A stretch of DNA of 12,840 nucleotides from Cyclostephanos tholiformis (GCA_036939975.1 JALLPB010000803.1:1-12840), one strand, 5' to 3'; shown: positions 1 to 8,443, numbered from the stretch's first letter. A program made the numbers and translations. The notes: a model not told the origin generated them from the letters alone.

Positions 1-289
1 ATATAATCGGGCGTGGATTATATATAATCAAGATTATAAATATTCTGCGTAACATTGTTGACGAGATAATATTTATTAGGTATGGTAGCATCAACCGGCA
101 GTCGGGAATTAGCGTAGGAATTAGTACAGAGTCCCTTCGCGCCATGTTCCTTCTTTCCTTGCGGCCATGCCCATCCTCCCGACTACCTCGAGAGGTGGCC
201 GAGAATCAATCATGACAACGCCGGGGCGGTGGAGTTGGGAGGGTCCCATTCGCTATCAGGGCCACGGAGGACAACGGGGGAGAGAGTTC
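1..289. other. 5' flank, no gene seen
   Basis: The first ~110 bases are AT-rich, with TATATAATC-like words. The sequence becomes GC-richer after about base 130. Short open frames exist here, but none shows a recognisable motif. The stretch probably contains the lost promoter and 5' end of the LRR pseudogene that follows. Confidence 0.4.
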
Positions 290-1556
290 AGGTTTTCATA
301 CATGTGGGAGGACGGAGGAGGAGAAGAAGGAAATTTTAATCCATCTGTCCGTCAGGGTCAGGGCGATCAAGGACGAGGCATACCTTAACCGGCAGGCTGT
401 TCACGACCGTACATCTCGGCGAGAGATTGGAGGAGATCGGGGAATATGTATTATCGCTTAACGAGATGACGATCCCCCCCGCCGTCTGGGCGATTACGGA
501 CCACGCATTCAGGGGATGCTTGAGTTTGACGACCGTGCACCTTGGCCAGGGATTGGACGAGATCGAGGAGAGTTTTGCATATTCCTCATCGCCAAACAAG
601 ATTGCGAGCCCCCCCGCCGTCAGGGTGATTAAGGATGGGACATTCTGGAGATGCTCGAGTTTGACAAGCGTGATTCTCTGCGATGGGCTTGTTGGGGTTT
701 GGCATTTGAAGATTGCGCATCACTTCTTGAGATTTCGATCCTTCCTGCCATCAAGGCGATTACGAGCGTGGCATTCTCAAAATGCTCGCAGTTGACGACA
801 GTGCATCCCGGCAAGGGATTGGAGGAGATCGGGGAATATGCGTTTGAAGTTTGCTCATCGCTAAACAAGATTTCGATCCTCCCCTCCCGTTAAGGCGATT
901 AAGTGCGGAGCATTCTGGTGCAGTTGACGACTTTGATTCTTGTCGGTGGGCTACAGGAGATTAGAGGATTGAGGCATTTTGGGAATGCACATCACTACGT
1001 GAGATTACGAACCCCCCCCCCGCCGTCTAGGCAATTAAGGATTCGGCTTTCTGTGGATGCTTCAGTTTGACGAGTGTGGTGTTTTGCGATGAAATGGAAG
1101 AGTTCGTGACCGCAGTGTCGATGTGGGATTGGTGGAATTATGGAATTCATAAAAAGTGCCTGGGTACGTATATTGCTTTTTTAGTCCAATCCAGTATCCC
1201 GATGCGTTTAGACCTCCTCCAAATAAGAGAATGGCAGACCAACATTCACGGCATGCTGGGGCGCATACCCTCCATCCCCCTCGAAGGTATGGATACATAC
1301 TTTGTTACCATCAACTCCTCGAGGTTCGTTACAAGTTGTTGGAGGCGGCCATGTAGAAATCACAACTTACTGATCTTAATAAGAATACTGGGAGCATAAC
1401 GATGAAGTGTCGTACTTATCTAGTGTCATTGGTTGCCATTATTGTTCAGAATGTTTTGTCCTTCCTTTAACTGATCGCGATGACTGCAATGATGTGTTGG
1501 ATGATAAAGATGACAATGGCTACAACGATCACAATGATGATGGAGAATGGCAATAA
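290..1556 (+). pseudogene. BspA-like leucine-rich repeat protein, decayed
   Basis: The three forward frames together spell a BspA/LRR_5-type repeat protein, but no single frame does. The unit is about 46 residues (two LRRs), with recurring words such as AIKDxAF, LTTVHLG, LEEIGEY and CSSLNKI. The LTTV/LTSV step recurs near 400, 526, 661, 792, 924 and 1067, a spacing of 126 to 143 nt against about 138 expected, so the indels break frame. Coding jumps from frame 1 (about 397-690) to frame 3 (about 690-890), then, after a damaged unit at 890-1010, to frame 2 (1031-1399). There are in-frame stops. After the repeats a non-LRR C-terminal part is visible (WWNYGIH, SIPMRLDLLQIREWQ, GMDTYF), recalled from LRR proteins of Thalassiosira. 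It continues out of frame into a 22-residue hydrophobic tail at 1402-1470. Such proteins are usually thought to mediate protein binding. This copy should not yield a full product unless the sequence has errors in its poly-C tracts. Confidence 0.75.
1402..1470 (+). pseudogene. Hydrophobic C-terminal tail of the LRR pseudogene
   Basis: ATG to TAA reads MKCRTYLVSLVAIIVQNVLS plus two residues. It is a compact hydrophobic segment suggesting a membrane tail. It lies in a different frame from the preceding C-terminal LRR part (1067-1399). I recall similar VxIIVxNVLSFL endings in centric-diatom LRR proteins, so I read it as the displaced true C-terminus rather than a separate gene. Bases 1473-1556 after it encode an open Asp/Asn-rich run ending in TAA, perhaps read-through remains of the same family. 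Confidence 0.45.
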
Positions 1557-2075
1557 ATGCGACAGAAGTTGATGACTATAATAATGCGGTGATCATGATG
1601 ATGAAGACTGTGTGCATGGAAGAGTCATGGACGCGATGTGTTAGATAAAACACGAACCAATTTTTTTTCATCTGAACCATAACCCGAACTGAGGAGAATA
1701 TCTTTAAAAAAATGTACATCCCAAATAAATAATTGGAACGAGATCATGACCATACAATTAATTCGACGCGATCTAAAGTTTGCTTCCATGTATCAGATCA
1801 CTACTTAGGTCTGCATTGGTTCAATATAAAATTTCGTCCTCAAATCACTCCTTTACAAATTTAGTGGATAAGAGATATTGTGGGGCATCTTTCGAATAAA
1901 ATAAATTTGCCAATCGACCCCGTTCACCCACAATAATCCCCCCCCCCCCTCCCACTAAATCAACGTCGATTTGCACGATGTTTACGCAAGTCAACTTAGG
2001 AGATATGCCACCCATTGTGGACGTCCACGGATAACATATGACCCATATCCCCATAGTGAAAATAATATGATAGTA
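1557..2075. other. Intergenic, AT-rich, poly-C tract
   Basis: This stretch separates the LRR pseudogene from the 3' end of the minus-strand gene ending at 2076. It is AT-rich, with GATGATGA-type Asp-codon-like remnants up to about 1610. A 12-base C tract lies at 1938-1949. No ORF here shows a domain or plausible splice structure. It presumably includes the 3' UTRs on both sides. Confidence 0.5.
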
Positions 2076-3014
2076 TCACCAAATCAACCTGGGTCCATCG
2101 TCGTCATCCGATCCGACATTGTCCACGATGATCCCTCCCTCCGTTACCATGACCGATCCCTCGATGCGCATCCCCAACGCCGCGACGTCCGTCGCGCCCC
2201 CCCCGTCGTTCAGGCTGGATTCCCATCCGTCGTCGTCCTCCTCCACCCCCCCCGTCCTCGCTGCGCCCATCATCGTATCCCGTTTCTTCGCCTCGGCGAG
2301 CATGTGCCAATCGTCGTCCGACGATAGCGAGTTGATCGATTCGCGCCTTTCGATCGCGCGCTGTCGCGCCAACGCGAGGTAATCGATCCCGCCGACGTCG
2401 ACGTTCGATATCGCCCTCCTCATTTCCTCCTGCACGTTGTTCGTTATTAGGGACGATGGTCGTTGCTGCCGTTGCTGCTGTCGCTGCTGCTGGTGGCGCC
2501 CGCGTTGATCGTACTGCCCTTCTTGTGGGTAGTACGATGGATCGGTATCCTGGACGTATCCATCCTGATACCGCGATTGCCGCTCCTCCTGCCACCGCTG
2601 CTGCCCCCGTCGTTGATCATCATCGTGCACCGATGACCCCTCCGTACCCCCCCGATAATTATACCGTTCCCACTGCCCCTCGTGGCGCGTGTACGCATCG
2701 CCGTCCTCCACCTCCTCCTCCTCCCGCGACCCCCCCCCTCCCCCCCCCGCGTAATATCGCCCATCATCGTCGCTCCTTCCCTGGTGGTAGTTGTGCTGAT
2801 ACAATCGCCCGGTGGAACGTCCGACGCATGTCCTTCTACCGCCGCCGGCGTCGATGGTGCTGCTGCTGGTGGTGGTGGTGGGGGTGGTCGTGTCCACGAG
2901 GAACCCGTACGATTTATCGGGCGATAGGAGGAGGAGGAGGAGTAGGGGGCGGAAGATCGCCGCGGTCGCCACCGCGGATGATGACGATGATCGAAGGGTC
3001 GGATGGCCCTTCAT
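2076..3014 (-). CDS. Plastid-targeted low-complexity protein, function unknown
   Basis: This is a single-exon gene of 312 residues, ATG at 3014 and TGA at 2076. The N-terminus has an Arg before a Leu-rich core (residues 24-30), followed by SYG|FLVD near residues 36-41. A signal peptide with Phe at +1, then a Thr/Ser-rich stretch with scattered Arg, is the bipartite presequence pattern of diatom plastid proteins. Residues 80-190 are low complexity: Gly runs, acidic patches and a Gln/Arg block near 174-185. A more ordered part follows at about 195-245, with VGGIDYLALARQRAIERR and DDDWHMLAEAKKR. It looks helical and is the likeliest conserved piece. The C-terminus ends in a short hydrophobic/acidic stretch and PRLIW. 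I do not recognise the family. The start is supported by the position of the signal peptide. The gene lies head to head with another presequence-bearing gene starting at 3590. Function is open; plastid import is inference. Confidence 0.7.
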   Translation of the reverse strand: MKGHPTLRSSSSSAVATAAIFRPLLLLLLLSPDKSYGFLVDTTTPTTTTSSSTIDAGGGRRTCVGRSTGRLYQHNYHQGRSDDDGRYYAGGGGGGSREEEEVEDGDAYTRHEGQWERYNYRGGTEGSSVHDDDQRRGQQRWQEERQSRYQDGYVQDTDPSYYPQEGQYDQRGRHQQQRQQQRQQRPSSLITNNVQEEMRRAISNVDVGGIDYLALARQRAIERRESINSLSSDDDWHMLAEAKKRDTMMGAARTGGVEEDDDGWESSLNDGGGATDVAALGMRIEGSVMVTEGGIIVDNVGSDDDDGPRLIW

Positions 3015-3589
3015 TGTTATTATTATTTTTACCTATATATTAAATATCGAATAATATGAGAATGGTTCCCACACCGGCCATATATAATATGTATACTTCG
3101 AAGAATAAATGCGCCCCTTCCCCGATGACGACGAGCAAGAGAAGGGATGATAATTTTGTTTTTCTTCTTCTCGTTTTGGTCGATCGTCCAAAATATGATT
3201 GTTTTGTGGATCTTGCCTGATGTTGTTTTTTTTTAATGAGAGCAGTGCGTAGGATGGGGTTGGATTGGCTCTATGCAATATGATGTGGCGTGTTTCTCCA
3301 CAATCTACCTACCTCTACGACACACCCTACGATACTTATCTCTATATCAATCACTCGAGCGAGAGGAACTTGAAACGTCACTTATTAATTCCCATGTTTG
3401 TACCATCAACGAACTCAAACCGACCGCGGACAGGGCCAGCGCGCGCCCCCCCCAAATCCCCATATAATATTACCAGCAGAGATGTTGTGGGATATTCGCA
3501 ACCATCCGCCGCCGCGAGGCGGTGGCAACGGGCGGCCGTCGTACGGCGGTGGCGGTCCCTCCCACCCCCCGCCGTCGTCGTTCGTCGGT
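3015..3589. promoter_or_regulatory. Divergent promoter region of two presequence-bearing genes
   Basis: These 575 bp lie between two start codons pointing apart (3014 minus, 3590 plus). TATA-like AT-rich words occur near 3032-3048 (TATATATTAAATAT), 3078-3090 and 3463-3473. No element can be assigned to either gene with certainty. The last part (3398-3589) is open in frame with the plus-strand gene, so an upstream start for that gene remains possible (ATG at 3482 or 3398). Confidence 0.4.
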
Positions 3590-4955
3590 ATGACGAGGAC
3601 GGCGCCGCTCCTCGTCGTCTTCTCGATGATGATGACGATGATCTCCCCCTCCCTCGTCCTTCCCCCCCATATGACGTTGGCCTTCGTCCAAATTCGACCG
3701 ACCCATTGCGCGGCGCCGCGGGGGGGTCGACGCGATCGTCGTCCGCCCCCATCGTCGTCGTCATCGTCGTCGTCATCATCATCATCATCATCATCATCGT
3801 CGTCGTCATCGTCATCATCATCGCGCGTGGCGACGAACGACGACGTCACCCGATGCGGAGGCGGTATCGAGACCCAACTATACGCCTCGACGAGGAAGTC
3901 CCCGTCGAGGTCGTCGTCGTCGTCGTCGTCGAAGTCCTCGTCTGGCGGCTTCGGTTCCGTTCCCTCCTCCTCCTCCACGTCCGGCGGTGGCGTCGTTGAC
4001 TATAAATCCGCCAGGAGGGCCCGATCGGTGCCGGGCCACGCCGGTTCCGGCACGAGGGTTCTATCGCGGGCGGCGACATGCTTCGATCGCATACGCAAGC
4101 GTTACGGGAAGGACGCCACCTCCGACGTATACGTTCGTAGTCCGCTGAACGACGAACGCACGTTCTGGTTCGTGGGGAAGGTCGTTCGCGTGATCGAGGA
4201 CGTCGTCGTCGTCGACGACGACGACGACGGCGAACGCCGCATCTCGTCCACGTCGACTTCCTCGTCATCCTCGTCGTCCTCCATCCCGTCCTCCCCGTTA
4301 TCGGGGACGGTATATCCCACGATATCGGAGGCGATACTAGGACAGAAGCGCCTGATACTCGAATATGCCAAGTCCGAACTTCGTCCTCGGGATATGGGCG
4401 GCGCGTACGCGTCGGGACTCGAATTGTGGTCCGCGCCGGGCGATTCGGAAATGGACGTCGTGCGCAACGCGGTGGCGTTGGAACGCGTCGTTGGCTCGAC
4501 TCGGGATATCAGGGACGGATTCGACGTGAACGACGTGGGGTACAATCCGGAGGTGAGGGGGGGGGGAGGGGGGAGGAGGGGGTGTCCCTTTTTTTTGCAA
4601 CCACCGTCGTTTTTCCGTCGTTATTATTTCGTTCCTCATCCCTCCCTTGCCTCTCTCTCTTCCTCTTATCCCTCCCTCTCTCTCTCTCTTGTTCGCCCGC
4701 CCGTCCCGTGTGTTGGCAATTCGCACCTGATTTTTTTTGGACGAAACGTCAGATTTACGTCGGAGAGGAGAAGGTGAAGGGAGGTAAGAGCGCGGTGATC
4801 CTTCCTGTGTGATGTGTGTGTGTTTTTTTTGTCAAATGATATTACGTAAGTCCGACCATGTATTACTTCGTCTCGTTTGACGTGCGATAGGTTTGAGAGT
4901 GGTCAGAGATTCGGAGGGAAGGCCGGTGAAACCGGTTTTCGATATCACCGTATAA
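3590..4955 (+). CDS. Conserved plastid-targeted protein, function unknown (3 exons)
   Basis: The proposed exons are 3590-4552, 4753-4783 and 4891-4955 (TAA), giving 352 residues. Introns are 4553-4752 (GTGAGG..CAG) and 4784-4890 (GTAAGA..TAG). Frame continuity across both joins (GYNPE|IYVGEEKVKG|G|LRVVRDSEGRP) supports them strongly. I chose the ATG at 3590 because it places a hydrophobic signal sequence (residues 7-25) just before TLA|FVQIRP, the Phe-containing cleavage motif of diatom plastid presequences. Upstream ATGs at 3398 and 3482 would bury it. Residues 55-78 are an uninterrupted Ser run, followed by more Ser-rich linker. The folded core begins near residue 165 (FDRIRKRYG, DVYVRSP, TFWFVGKV) and resumes after an acidic/Ser insertion at about 202-238 with QKRLILEYAK, ELWSAPGDSEMDVV, LERVVGS and VKPVFDI. 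I recall this core from other diatom genomes as an unnamed protein. I cannot name a family or reaction. Confidence 0.8.
3752..3823 (+). repeat. TCN trinucleotide repeat encoding 24 Ser
   Basis: Twenty-four consecutive TCG/TCA codons lie in frame within the 3590 gene, directly after RRPPP and before RVATN. The mixture of TCG and TCA shows it is not a recent pure expansion, apart from a TCA-only core in the middle. On the opposite strand it reads as an Asp run, which creates long false ORFs. Confidence 0.9.
4557..4582 (+). other. G-run cluster after a 5' splice site (possible G-quadruplex)
   Basis: Immediately after the donor GTGA of intron 1 in the 3590 gene come G runs of 10, 6, 2 and 5, separated by single A residues. 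They lie on the transcribed-sense strand, so the pre-mRNA could form a G-quadruplex. Such intronic G runs can influence splicing in other eukaryotes. No effect is known here. Confidence 0.5.
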
Positions 4956-5175
4956 GATAATATTCAAGAGGCGGAGAAATTGATTTTGACATCAATTCGA
5001 CAAATATCCATCGCATCAATGATGTTGTGGTAGCACGAAATTAGTTGTGGTCTTATTATATAATGTTGTGGTCGATTGGATCCCCGCCGTTGGTACGAGC
5101 GAGGGTACATGCGCGACTCAAAAAATGAGCGGTGGGGAGTCCATGTCGATTGTTTGAATCGGCCTGATATACATG
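4956..5175. other. Convergent intergenic gap
   Basis: This 220 bp tail-to-tail gap separates the plus-strand gene ending at 4955 from the minus-strand gene ending at 5176. It is AT-rich and must hold both 3' UTRs. I see no ORF or strong structure in it. Confidence 0.5.
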
Positions 5176-6165
5176 TTATAAGAGTGCGCTGAATGGATTT
5201 TCATGAACAACGCCATCATCGCTGTCGCTGTCATCTTCACTGTCGTTCGTGTTTAGCATTTCCATTTTCTCGTTAATTCCATTGCCGACGGGATAGCTCG
5301 GCGTTGCATTTTTAGATTCGGTAGCACCAATAATGGCATCGGCATCGCAACCGCCGTCGGATATACCATAATTTTCGTACGGTATTACGATCGACTCGCC
5401 CTTCTTGTCCCTTCCCTTCTTCTTAGACCCGCCGCCGCCCTCGACTCCTTCCCTAGTGAATTTCGCCTCCAATGCACAGTTGTCTACGGTATATCGCTGG
5501 GCTTCCGCCTCGCTCCTGGGCGACCTGACGCGCACGGCGATGGTACCGTTATATCGCGCGTTGTCCAACAACCCCTCCCTGTGACATTGTTTCAATACCC
5601 ACAGTCTACGATTGTTCAATGAGAAATACCACGGTCCGAGTCCGTCGTTTTCGTCGGGTCCGATCAACACCTGAAATTTGGATGGACATGATTTTTTTTT
5701 TTTTTTTTCGTAAATTGACCACAGCCCCCCCCCTATATTACGATATCACCAGGAGTAACGAAAGTTAGATCACGCACCTGTATGGGCGGCAGGTCGCGCG
5801 GTTCCAACCCACCCCGACGTATTTCCTCGAGCGTTTCCATCACGCCTCGGCCGCATCCGGAAAAGTATGGGCGAATTCGCGAATGTTGAAACCGTATCTA
5901 TGTGAATTACAACAGAAAAATGGACGACGGAAGGAATTAGATGCGAATTGCGCACGCAATATATCCAAAAAAAAATTGTTCGTGGCCATACCCTTGACGG
6001 CGAAACATGAATTAGGTCTTCACCGTTGAACGATATGGCCATTCGGTTGTGAGAGCGACCGTGCGTTTCGATCGCGCCGCCACTACTTTGATCTTCGTTT
6101 GCCGTCATCCGCGTGGCCGGTTTCGCCCGGTGGGACCCTTTGCACTTCTTCTTTTTGTCTACCAT
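5176..6165 (-). CDS. Conserved eukaryotic protein with possible ParB-like fold (3 exons)
   Basis: Minus-strand exons, in order, are 6165-5992, 5897-5778 and 5670-5176 (TAA), giving 262 residues. Introns are 5991-5898 (GTATGG..TAG, 94 nt) and 5777-5671 (GTGCGT..CAG, 107 nt). All joins are phase 0 and the reading flows without stops: SPSR|IRFQHSRIRPYFSGCG, then DLPPIQ|VLIGPDENDG. The N-terminal ~45 residues are basic and probably disordered (MVDKKKKCKG). The core runs from about residue 46 to 165: LEEIRRGGLEPRDLPPIQV, PWYFSLNNRRLWVLKQC, TIAVRVRSP and CALEAKF. The order 'LPPI-V, then Y-FS-NNRRL, then V-V-V' resembles the ParB/sulfiredoxin-like fold, but this is inference from shape only. The C-terminus has a Gly/Lys linker and an acidic Ser/Asp tract before ENPFSALL. 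There is no signal peptide, so cytosol or nucleus is likely. It shares a 221 bp 5' region with NDUFA13. Confidence 0.8.
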
Positions 6166-6386
6166 TGTTTCTCCCCATCCATAATATAATATGCAAGAGG
6201 AACGAGAGAGGTAGGGAAGAACAACATTTTTTTTTTTCGGCGAGAACTACTAAGGACAGACCATTACGATTGTTTCCCGCGGGGAATTTGGGGCAGTCAG
6301 TAAAAATGCCCCCCTAAACGGACCTCGCTCATTAAAATGGAAAAAGTGATTTGGGAAATACAACACATATTATTATAATAATAGCC
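6166..6386. promoter_or_regulatory. Divergent promoter, ParB-like gene / NDUFA13
   Basis: These 221 bp separate start codons at 6165 (minus) and 6387 (plus). AT-rich words lie close to both starts: CATAATATAATATGC near 6180-6194 on the minus-gene side and TATTATTATAATAATAG near 6369-6384 just before the NDUFA13 ATG. The space is short enough that the two genes probably share regulatory DNA. No named motif is assigned. Confidence 0.45.
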
Positions 6387-6969
6387 ATGAGCATTCGTCC
6401 ATCATCCGCCCCTCCCGTCCAGGATATGCCCCCTCCGGGAGGCTATAAGAAGGTAATTTTTGATCATGTTATAATGTCGTGCATTTAGTATTCTCGGCCG
6501 GGCAATATTATGATTTCGAATTGATGAGCGATCGCTACGTAGTTCGTTGCGAATAATATTTTGGGACATTATCTCTCACATGTTCTGCCTTCTAAAAAAT
6601 CCACTGCCTACACTGCCGTAGATTGACTTTGGTCGGTACCTACCAGAGCGTGGTCCTAAAGGCTGGCAACTATGGGCCGGCGCTACTATCACCATCCTCT
6701 ACGGCTTTTACCAGGTGGGCAAAACGAACCAATCCCGCATTCAACAGAAGATGCAAGAGCGAAAGGTGCGATATGCGCTCATGCCTCTAATGCAGGCTGA
6801 GTCGGATAGGGAATATATGGAAAGGGAACTGGTGAATTTGAGGCGGGAGGCGGAAATTATGAAAGACGTGGTGGATGAGAAGGGTAACAAGTGGGTACCT
6901 GGATCGAGTCCGTTCTACGGGGGACAGTGGATGCCTCGGAAAATAGCTCATTTCATGCCCAAATGGTAA
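6387..6969 (+). CDS. NDUFA13: NADH:ubiquinone oxidoreductase subunit GRIM-19 / NDUFA13
   Basis: This is an accessory subunit of mitochondrial respiratory complex I, in the inner membrane. Exons are 6387-6452 and 6622-6969 (TAA), giving 137 residues, close to the ~144 of animal proteins. The intron 6453-6621 (GTAATT..TAG, 169 nt) is phase 0. The diagnostic N-terminus is intact: MPPPGGYKK|IDFGRYLPERGPKGW matches the family pattern PPPGGYxxIDYxRxLPxRG. One membrane span follows (about residues 38-54, with ITILYGFYQVG). After it comes the long helix of the family, with RYALMPLMQAESDREY and EAEIMKDV, equivalent to ALLPLLQAE and AIIMKDV in animals. The ending GGQWMPRKIAHFMPKW corresponds to the family's RWVPP region, and the animal tail beyond it is absent. 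There is no cleavable presequence, as is usual for this subunit. The exon 1 ATG is the only one giving the conserved start. Confidence 0.95.
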
Positions 6970-7379
6970 AGTTGAAGGGGGATGAAGACCGCATTTAGAT
7001 GGCTCAGAGATGTCCATGTTTCTTCCCTGTGGCACTGTTAACCTCGAAACAGGCTCGACTTAGTCTAATGTAGTTGTTTAATTTTGTCGAACAATCTGAC
7101 CTGATATGACTATTGGTAGGTTATAAGAAAGCTTCGACATAATTATTTATTCACAACACTACGATAAACCGCAGGATAAAGGGGATTATTGTAGTCTCAA
7201 AAATTTACCAAGAAACTACCTTCCCCCCCCCCTCCCCGGACCGGAACGAGGAGGGTACATCTAATATCTTACTTATCTCACACTACAGAAATAATTTTCC
7301 GTGTCACTTCATAACTAATCCAATAGTTAACACTCAACACATGGCGAATGCAACAAGAAGCACAATTTGATGATCTCAA
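6970..7379. other. Convergent intergenic gap
   Basis: These 410 bp lie between the NDUFA13 stop and the proposed stop of the minus-strand membrane protein gene at 7380. The stretch is AT-rich, with a 10-base C tract at 7223-7232. It presumably holds both 3' UTRs. No domain-bearing ORF is present. Confidence 0.5.
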
Positions 7380-8292
7380 TCAGTGCTCTCCGTCAGTGGC
7401 ACGTGCGGACCTAAACTCAAGCAGAATGAATGAAAAAATCATAATTAGTAAGTATCGTCTAATTCGAATCACCACGGCCAGGCGTCCCAGGGTCGAATGG
7501 AAATTTACGCCTACCAATCCCAAGCAAATTGGGAATACAAGATGATATCAATCCTAACATCGACTCACCTGGAAGAAATCCCAAAAATTGGATTCATGTT
7601 GTGATAACGCATGTACGCACGCTGGGCGGCCTGGTATTCGGGGGAGAGTGTGAAAGGGAGTCCTTGACTATTCTCACGAATCACTGGCAAAAAATAAACA
7701 AGAAACGAGGGAGGGAGAGTTATGGGAGCGATGAGCATGCACGGTGCTTGAGTCGAAATAAAAAGGTGCTCGCCATATGAGCCGTCTCCCCCAAAAAGGG
7801 GAACCGGCAAGCCATTAGAAAAAAATACGTCCCCCCTTGCCCTACCCCCCCCCTCGATAAATTAATCAGTTATGTCTTATGAGGCAAAAAAATATTCAAC
7901 TCACTGAGAGGGATGTAGGCAAGCGCCATGAATGTCGCAATCGAACCAGCGATTAACATTCCCTGGGGACGGCGGGAAAGCTGCTGGATGAAAAAGGGTT
8001 TCGCTTCGATAACACCGTAGGAGGGACGGTTGAGGGAGGTCCCGGGGCCGAAGGGGGGCGGTTCGTACCTTGAAAGGGAGGAGTGAGAACAAGGTTGGGG
8101 GGGGCGGGTAGGAGTGGAGGGACTCGTTAGAAATAAGGTAAAATAAAAATGTAGCCTCCAATAAAATCACGACTTTAACCCCTGGCGATTGGACCACCAG
8201 AGTAATGTACTATGACGAAAAAGAGACCGGGATCGATAGCACTTCACAATATAAATAGACCGAGTTTGTTGTTCGTACCAAACTTTCACCAT
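7380..8292 (-). CDS. Small single-span membrane protein, unknown (4 exons)
   Basis: Minus-strand exons are 8292-8279, 8068-7905, 7683-7569 and 7410-7380 (TGA), giving 107 residues. Introns are 8278-8069 (GTACGA..AAG), 7904-7684 (GTGAGT..CAG) and 7568-7411 (GTGAGT..TAG). The first coding exon has only 14 nt. The joins restore frame through split codons: MVKV(W)YEPPPFGPGTSLNRP, then AYIPL(M)IRENSQGLP, then GISS(R)SARATDGEH. Exon 2 has Pro/Gly-rich N-terminal sequence, then FFIQQLSRRPQG and a hydrophobic span (about residues 43-59, MLIAGSIATFMALAYIP). Exon 3 has a polar part with SPEYQAAQRAYMRYHNMNP. If the last intron is not spliced, the protein ends after GISSR (98 residues, stop at 7565). Size, one span and lack of a signal peptide would suit an inner-membrane accessory protein of mitochondria, but I recognise no family. 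It is divergent from the GT90 gene. Confidence 0.65.
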
Positions 8293-8443
8293 CTTTCTTC
8301 TCTCTCTGAAGGATTTTTGAGCTTTTGGTTACACTCAATGGGAATTTTTCGAGGTCTGGCCGGCTTTCTCTTCTCCTTTCGCCGATTACAGCGACGTTAA
8401 GCGACGTCCTCAAGCAACACGATGAGAGCAACCTTATCGTCGG
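8293..8443. promoter_or_regulatory. Divergent promoter, membrane protein / GT90
   Basis: Only 151 bp separate the starts at 8292 (minus) and 8444 (plus), so both genes must draw on the same stretch or on each other's 5' sequence. A pyrimidine-rich CTTTCTTCTCTCTCTG lies right beside the minus-strand start. No TATA box is evident inside the gap. The clearest TATAAATA (8250-8257) lies within the first intron of the minus-strand gene. Confidence 0.4.

Noticed and set aside
2456..3043. Plus-strand ORF of 195 residues opposite the 2076-3014 gene
   Set aside because: It is Pro/Arg/Trp-rich antisense sequence without a domain. The minus strand has the signal peptide and a sensible composition.
3415..3978. 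Long minus-strand ORFs with Asp runs opposite the 3590 gene
   Set aside because: They are the antisense of the Ser-coding TCN repeat. The plus strand has the presequence, clean splice joins and a conserved core.
5770..6165. Unspliced 131-residue reading of the first exon of the ParB-like gene
   Set aside because: Residues beyond SPSR are intron. Splicing at 5991/5898 and 5777/5671 gives one continuous conserved core instead.
7901..8197. Minus-strand ORF of 98 residues
   Set aside because: It begins without ATG, and another frame of the same stretch gives the membrane-protein exon 7905-8068 with good splice sites.
8250..8257. TATAAATA as TATA box of the GT90 gene
   Set aside because: It lies almost 200 bp before the ATG and inside the first intron of the divergent gene. 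No transcript start supports it.
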